64,000 nt of DNA from Cynocephalus volans (lineage: Eukaryota > Chordata > Mammalia > Dermoptera > Cynocephalidae): assembly GCF_027409185.1 (NCBI RefSeq), contig NC_084464.1:51063095-51127094 (forward strand), in the 5' to 3' direction. The position numbers and the translations under genes were made by a program. This document shows positions 58,142-64,000 of this stretch, one piece after another. Below the pieces are notes generated by a model that made no database searches, was not told the origin of the DNA, and was given only the letters and a program-made list of their open reading frames with translations. Position 1 is the first letter of the stretch. The number at the start of each line of letters is the position of its first letter.

Positions 58142-59923
58142 GAGTCCAAGATCCCTTATTTATAGACTGTGTGGTCTTGGGCAGGACTCTTATCAAATCT
58201 GTCTTCTTTTCTTATAACAACAACAACAACAAAAAATGAAGGCTATAGTTATAACTCCAAAAGACGTGAAGTCAAAGGAGATGCATGTGAATAGGTTTTG
58301 GAAATTGTAAAAAAATTGTGTAAGAGCAAGTCAGCATGTTAAAAATAAGTGTCATATCCCTAAAACAATGCTCTATAATTGTCCCAATATTATATATTGG
58401 TGGATTGATGGGAGTGTATCAGGTAAGATTATATTTGACCATAATCAACAAAAGACACAACTATAATAAACATTTAGGGGTTTATTTTTTCTCACTTAAT
58501 GAGAAGTCAGGGGAATGTATAGCCACTTATGGAGTCATCTAGGGTGTGGATGTCATTCTACCTTCCTGCTCTACCATCTATAAGTGAGTGTTGTTCGTTC
58601 TCAAGGTTGCACAATGGCTGCTGCACCTCCAGGCATCATATCCATATTCCGGGAGAGAAGAAACAGGGGAAGGAAGATTGGAAATGTCAAAGGGCTGAAG
58701 GGGCACGCCTTCAAAATTTGACTTTTTCTTGAAGAGTTTTTGTAAAAGCTGGCCTCTGCCTTCTGCATGCCAATCTCGCTGGCCCGAACTGGTTCTCGCA
58801 GCTATCTATCCCAAGGTATGAGAGAATCTGGGGTAGTGAATATTGTAGATTTCCAGCTTTTTTATTTTGAGAAAGGAAGGGAAGGGAAAAGGGGTTTGTG
58901 GGTGCTTCTCAAAGCCAATCCACAGTGTCTGCCATGGAGCAGAGCTCACCTTGCTAATGGAACCTTGATATGAGGGAGGTCATGAAAGGAGGTGGAAGTA
59001 GGATATGATGCTCAGGAGAGCAACCCAACAGTGCCCAAAGAGCACTGTGGCTTGGATCAGCATAGCTGTCCCCACCGAGAGGTACGGCACCGACTTGGCT
59101 GCTGGCAATCAGCCCTAACCAGCTACTGCCAAAGGGGTAAACACATTCCAAGTCCTTGAGTCTCCACTACACCGTAACCATGGTTAAGGCATTATTCCAT
59201 CCCCTCCACCCTCTACCTCACGTGGACTAATAGAAAGTCCACCATAGTTGTATTTTAATGATGATTTGCAATTATCAGTGCCCCTCCCACTAATGGGGAG
59301 ATGAATATCTACACACTTATCTTATCCAACTGTATAAGTAATTTGCATCTCATGCGTATCATTTTTAACTTCATTCTCCAATCTTTGGGAACCATGAAGA
59401 ATAAAGCATTACACTCTCTTTTTCTCTGGAAGGATGACCCTTAAACCAAGCTGTTTCCCAAAGTCTCTTAGGCTAGATGGAGAAATGGGCAACAATTGGA
59501 ATCCAGACCTGAACACTTAGAAAACTCTATACAGGTCATCACCCAGTGGGGGCACCATTTGCTTGCACAGGGACTCTTGGGAGCGTGGGGGAATTAGAGA
59601 AGATCAAACATTCACCCCAAGGATGTTGCCCGTCCTGGAGGAGGCAGTTGCTCTTGACTAAGGCAATTTCTAGTCCAGTCAAGAAGATGGACCACAATCA
59701 TATTAAAAAAAAAAAAAAAAATTAAAAGCAATTTTTAAAAGTATGAATAAGAGCTATTGTAAACGGCTCAAACTATGCGTACAAGCAACGAAGTAAGATG
59801 GATTGACTGGCACTGAGCTGGAAAAGCTATTCAGAGGCAGGGAGTGTGGAACATAATTTAATAAAAATAAACTTTTAAAATATATATACACGCTCCCAAA
59901 GAAGACATGGAAACGTTGTTAGC
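58142..59923. other. Intergenic stretch upstream of DAAM2, no supported gene
   Basis: Contains an (AAC)n run at 58217-58236 and A-runs near 59703-59720. The small frames at 58529 and 58767 are not supported as exons. Confidence 0.4.
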
Positions 59924-60342
59924 GTGTGGACCAGGACGCCTAAGCAACTCTCCTCTTGTGCCCGGTCTCTCTCCCGGCTTGCCCAGCACCTTCCTGGGAC
60001 ATACTGTCCAGTGAAGGGTCGCTTTGGAGAAGGAGAGGGCCGCCCCTCAGCACCTGCCCCACCCCCAAGCCAACTTCAGGTCTTCCCACGGTTGCGCAGA
60101 GGAGGACCCCACTGCCAGGTCGCCTCTTCTACCTCTTTGACCCCACATGTTTCCAAAACAGAGGGAGCCCTGAGAAGGCTCCTGGCCAAAGTGGGAACAG
60201 CTACCCCCATGGTGTGCCGGCCCTGCCTGCTGCGCGGCTCCCTCGCGCCCGCCCCTCCGCTCTGCCTGAAAGTGTGAAAAGTACAAATCCCAAGGACCTG
60301 CAATCAGAACTCTACCTAGGGAAAACGGAGAGTGTCCCCGCC
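59924..60342 (+). promoter_or_regulatory. DAAM2 upstream promoter region
   Basis: GC content rises towards the CpG island. Long frames of 117 and 137 codons (plus) and 187 codons (minus, to 60610) overlap each other and have no domain, as expected for GC-rich DNA. A 'tgcaatcagaac' CAAT-like site lies at about 60299-60310. Confidence 0.5.
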
Positions 60343-60350
60343 ATAAATAG
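60343..60350 (+). promoter_or_regulatory. TATA-like box of the DAAM2 promoter
   Basis: ATAAATAG, embedded in CCATAAATAG, which is also one mismatch from a CArG box. It predicts initiation around 60375. Use in vivo is inferred. Confidence 0.4.
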
Positions 60351-60366
60351 CCCGCTCCAAGACGCC

Positions 60367-60374
60367 TGACGTCA
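60367..60374. promoter_or_regulatory. Perfect cAMP-response element TGACGTCA
   Basis: Full palindromic CRE just inside the CpG island and about 180 bases upstream of the exon 1 donor. It matches the CREB/ATF consensus; binding is inferred. Confidence 0.65.
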
Positions 60375-60375
60375 G

Positions 60376-60545
60376 AGCGGGGAGGGCGGGCGCGGCGGGG
60401 CCGGGCGGGAGGGGAAGCGGCCGCGGTCGCTCTGGAGTACAGTGGAGTACAGAGAGCGAGCGGGGACGGCGGGACCGCGGGGCGGCGGCGCGGCGCCGGC
60501 GGAGCCTGGGCTGCGGGGCGGCGAGCGGGGCGCCGGGGCCTCGGA
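60376..60545 (+). other. DAAM2: DAAM2 non-coding exon 1
   Basis: The segment ends at a consensus donor (GGA then GTAAGT at 60546) inside the CpG island and contains no ATG, so it is a 5' untranslated exon. The left end is inferred from the TATA-like box and could differ by tens of bases. DAAM2 encodes a formin (dishevelled-associated activator of morphogenesis 2) with GTPase-binding, FH1, FH2 and autoregulatory domains, which links Wnt signalling to actin assembly. Its translation starts in a later exon beyond this window, so none of the protein can be read here. Assignment is by position next to KIF6, orientation and donor quality. An alternative would be an unknown non-coding transcript. 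Confidence 0.75.
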
Positions 60546-63500
60546 GTAAGTGCGCGGGCCCTGCCGGGGCCGGCCGGGGATGGAGAGGCGTTCCGCGGGC
60601 GCTTGCACACTTCTCTCTCTACTTTCTTCTAACGCTAACCGGGGACTGGAAAGGCAACAACTCCGCAGGCTGGCTGTTTTGTTTCTCCAAAGTGTTTGCA
60701 GGAGCCGCTGACACTGGGGTGGGTGCCAGGGGCCTGTGTGTGTCCGTGTGTGCGTGAGTGTGATTGCATGAGGTTGCCTGTGTATCTGTCCTGGCTCATC
60801 TGGACACAGGAAATGTCCTCGGAAAAGTTGTAAAAAATGTTTTTCGTGGCTTTGAAATCTGACTCCTTGTTGTCACAAGTGGACAAACAGAGACAGTACC
60901 CCCCTAACTGACAACCTTTTGGTGGTGGCTTTTCCCAGGTTCAGCTTGTGCCATAACTTGGGTGAAGTGAAGTCTTTACAAACCCGCAGCTCCCACTTGC
61001 AGGCCTGGCCTCTGGCCAATAGGCAGGGAGAGGCAGCAGTGAGGTTCTTATTCTCCACAGCAGTAGGACTTTGGGTGAGGGAAGGAGCATCCCAGGAAAG
61101 AAGTCCCTCAGCAGCTCTGGGGCTCTCAGAACCTGCGGCCACAGCCCAGCCTCTTACTGTGGCTCTGACCTTGCCAGGCGGTGGGACTCTGACTTAATTA
61201 GGGAAGGAAGGATCTGGTCTGGTGGCAGGTAATTCTGAGGAGGTGGCAGCCAGGACTCTGTGGCCCCGTGTCCAGCCCTGCCCCGGGTGTGGGATGGATG
61301 TTTCTGCCACATGTGCCCACGATGAGGTACATGCCAGGTTCTCTGGGAGTGGCGGGTGCGGTGCCCCAAACAAGATGCAAGCTCTTAACATAAAGAGACA
61401 TGTCTGAGCTGTGGGGTGGAGGAAGGGGGGAGGTGGGGAGAGGGAGAGAGATTTTTATCAAAATTGAACACAGATTGCTGAGGTCTGGGCTTAATTTAAC
61501 TCTTTTCTCTCTGCCTTGGCCACTTCTCTGCAGTTCTGTGGTGGATTCGGAAAGTTCCTAGGAGGGTGGAAAGGAAAATCACACTTCTCCAGGCAAGAGT
61601 CCCTGTGGGTTTTTCTTGAAGCCCACATGGGAATGAAAACAACTTCCCATCTTTAAAAAGTTTAAAGTTTTTTATTTCCCACTTTGTGAGTTTGGTGTCA
61701 GTTTCTCGTATTTCTCTGAAAAGCCAACTGAAGAAGGGGTTGGGTTTTCCTTGGGACATGGAGGGGGCAGCATGGTCTCTTGAGGGTGGTGAGGGAAGGG
61801 GCTGCAGGGCTGTACGACTCCATCAGCCCTGGATTGCACAATGCAGGGAACTGCATGTCAATAGCTGGTCTGCACAGACAAGTGACCGCAAGACAGCCTG
61901 CATTCTCTGCTTCGTTCCAGCCAGGTCTCTGTTTTTTTTTGCAATGGAGCCAACCTACCATGTTTGGGTGGGAGGAAGATTACTGGACTCTCCCTATGTC
62001 CTAGAAAAATGAGAGAATGAAGGGACAGGGAGGAAATCTGGATATAAAAACAGACCCACAGGAAGTTGAGATTTGAGGAGGATTTTAGAAATTGTACAAA
62101 TTAACCCCCAGGGAAATGCTATAAAAGATTGAACAGGCAACAATGTCAGAAATAGACTCCTTTAACTTCAGGAGTACATCGTCAACTGAAGCGTAATGAA
62201 GAAGGAAATCATCCTCTGGGCAATGTAAACAAGAGTGTGTGGAAACGGGGGTGGCTGAGTCCCCGTGAGATGCACGTGCACGTGTGTGTCTATGCATTCA
62301 TGACTGCGTGGTGCCGCTCATGGCCTTAGGCATGGAAGCATAAATGGCCTGTTTCTTCATCTGTGCTGGGAACTACATCCGACCCCCATTTCTCCCTTGA
62401 ACAAAATAACTGTGCTATATTGTCTTGCTCCTTCCCTGGTAGTTGTACAAGCTGGCTTCTAACTCCTCGCTGAGTTTTCAGAGCTTTTCCTCCAGTTCCT
62501 TGGGTGCTGAGGGAATACTCGTGCCCCCATCAGTACAAAAAGAGGAGAGAAAATTCTCCTGGGTCTTAGAACTTAGAAAGTCAGGGGCTCAGGAAGGTGG
62601 AGGCTGCGAGGGCAGGACCAATAGGAAGGCCTGTGAATGTTTTTACTTTTGAAGAGTGTGGGGGAGGTTGAAATACTACTGATTTCTGCGAGAACACATG
62701 TTCTCTCCCCAGTCCTCTTTTCTACCTCCCTGCCTCCAAAGTTTTTGATGAAAACCAGGTTAAACTCTCTCAATTACTTACTAGCCTAGCATCCAGGGGT
62801 AAAGGATGAAGATAAAGGCTGAGTACAGGTGGTAAAGGGAAGACATAGACTGGATGCACAAAATGGAGGCTTTCTTCTTTGCTTTTAGTGGAGCCAGTGG
62901 AAGTAACAAGTTCAAATATTCTCCCTCATTCCCATTGTTTAAAAATGGAAGACTAAATACTCAGGGACAAAGGGGACCCATTGGAGTGCGACTCCCAGAA
63001 ATACTTTTGTCCCAGCACAGAACTTCTCATGGACAGCTGAGGGTGAGAACTGGGCTTGCAACTCTTTCACGGTTTCTGTGGAGGGTCGGAGGAATCCTCA
63101 CCCTCTGGGTTTGCTCTGGGAGACATTTCATCAACTATGAATTCACAGGTCACTGATGTTAGGCAGATATTGAAGGCTTCTCACCACTCCTTCTATCAGT
63201 TCAAGCTTCTGGCCTGCTCTTTAGTCATCTCTGAGATCAGATTAATTAGAGAGGATGCATTCTTAGGCATTCTGGAAGGTCCAGAGGGCATACACAGCTG
63301 GCAGAAAGAACAATTCGGAGGGTGTCCTTGTCTTTGATAGCAGGTGACCCTCTAGATTCCAACAGCCAGAAACTCTGTTTCGTTCAGCTCTGAACTTCAA
63401 ATGCAGCCTGACACAATGGAAAGAGAGCAGACTTCCGAGCAGACTGCCCCTCTCTTCCTGGGAGGGAACTACGACCTATATGAATTAGTAACCTGGGATA

Positions 63501-64000
63501 CATTACTTATTCCTTCTGAGCTTGAGCTTCCTCATCTGTAAAATGAGGATAGTATTTACCTCATGAGGTTAATACAAAAAGTGACATTTATGCAAAAGGA
63601 CTAAAAAACGGAGCTAGGACTGTTATAGACCCTTAATAAAGGAAATATACTTTTGTTTTTCAGTTTTTCAGCCATCAGGAGCCAGGGTTTTTTGGAAAGG
63701 ACCTCTCCCCAAATCTGGCTTCATTTTTTCCATGATTGACAGCCAATGGGTAGAGTTTCTAGTGTGCAGGTCACCCTTACTTTCTCTCTCTAGAAAAGGT
63801 GGCCATTGAGGATTATCCATGGGCATGCCCTGGTCTGTTATCCTGAGGAGTGGGAAGAGGCACCAGGCATCTGGGGTATACTGCCTGGAAACCATTCCTG
63901 AGTTTGAACTCTCTGGGGAGGGAGCAGGGCAGCCAAGTGACTTGCATGTGTATGGCAGCGATGAGGAGGCAGAGCAGAAGAATAACAAACCAACTGAGTC
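60546..64000 (+). other. DAAM2: DAAM2 intron 1 (5' part)
   Basis: Begins at the GTAAGT donor and runs to the right edge without a coding exon. GC-rich to about 61400, then mixed. The stretch 62050-62330 is complex, with no named repeat and an 'aggcaacaatg' SOX-like site, and could be an intronic element. Small frames throughout are not supported. Apart from the MIR at 63415 I see no repeat family that I can name. Confidence 0.65.
63415..63650 (+). repeat. MIR SINE remnant in DAAM2 intron 1
   Basis: Sense MIR: 'gagcttcctcatctgtaaaa', 'tgaggatagtatttacctca' and 'tgaggttaatacaaaaagtg', ending 'cttaataaa'. Confidence 0.85.

Larger units (their letters stand above)
60355..60625 (+). promoter_or_regulatory. 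DAAM2: CpG-island core promoter of DAAM2
   Basis: A very GC-rich, CpG-dense block with GC boxes (60380-60410) and the start of a transcript. It is the only strong island in the right half of the window. The assignment to DAAM2 rests on synteny: in human the gene beyond the KIF6 5' end is DAAM2, transcribed away from KIF6. Confidence 0.8.

Noticed and set aside
59956-60610. 117-, 137- and 187-codon frames around the DAAM2 promoter
   Set aside because: Mutually overlapping on both strands, proline/arginine/alanine-rich, no domain; typical of a CpG island.

Overview
The window is mammalian nuclear DNA. It is mostly intergenic and intronic: there are no dense genes, old MIR, L2, L1 and LTR copies are everywhere, there are long microsatellites, and two GC-rich promoter islands sit near the ends. 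Two genes can be named. At the left, on the minus strand, are the first two coding exons of KIF6 (kinesin family member 6). They were recognised from the splice sites and from the start of the kinesin motor domain (exon 1 reads MVKQTIQIFARVKPPG and onward; exon 2 reads IYSINEDEKLAPSLEI and onward). At the right, a CpG island on the plus strand contains a non-coding exon that ends in a consensus splice donor. By position and orientation this is the first exon of DAAM2, which in human lies next to KIF6 on 6p21.2 in divergent (head-to-head) orientation. The window is therefore the KIF6-DAAM2 interval, with about 58 kb between the two start regions.

Layout: 1-2,443 KIF6 exon 2, intron 1 and exon 1; 2,035-2,725 KIF6 CpG-island promoter with a perfect NRF1-type palindrome; 2.9-5.4 kb a SINE and two abutting L1 3' ends; 6.9-7.7 kb a processed RPS6 pseudogene with target-site duplications; 9.8-13.9 kb L2 copies with two related solo LTRs; 13.9-16.2 kb L1 and a MaLR LTR; 17.0-20.8 kb a longer decayed L1; 21.0-21.4 kb an ERV LTR; 22-45 kb unique sequence with scattered MIR, L2, L1, SINE and LTR copies; 45.8-49.1 kb the broken 3' half of an ERV-L provirus carrying a nested SINE and a nested LTR; 49.9-52.8 kb L1 pieces in both orientations; 53.9-56.6 kb microsatellites; 56.5-58.1 kb LTRs; 60.3-60.6 kb DAAM2 promoter and exon 1; the rest is DAAM2 intron 1.

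Species: the lineage-specific SINEs are built on a tRNA-Ile-like head, as monomers and a dimer. There is also a separate GC-rich SINE with a fresh poly-A and perfect duplications. I see no Alu, B1/B2, Bov-tA or carnivore SINE. This fits a colugo (CYN-type tRNA-Ile SINEs) best, from memory of the family. A bat with similar tRNA SINEs, such as a horseshoe bat, cannot be excluded without a search.

No previously undescribed gene system is visible. The open reading frames of 60-210 codons are chance frames in GC-rich islands, microsatellite translations or pieces of transposons. Repeat boundaries are approximate unless a duplication or terminal TG/CA is described.
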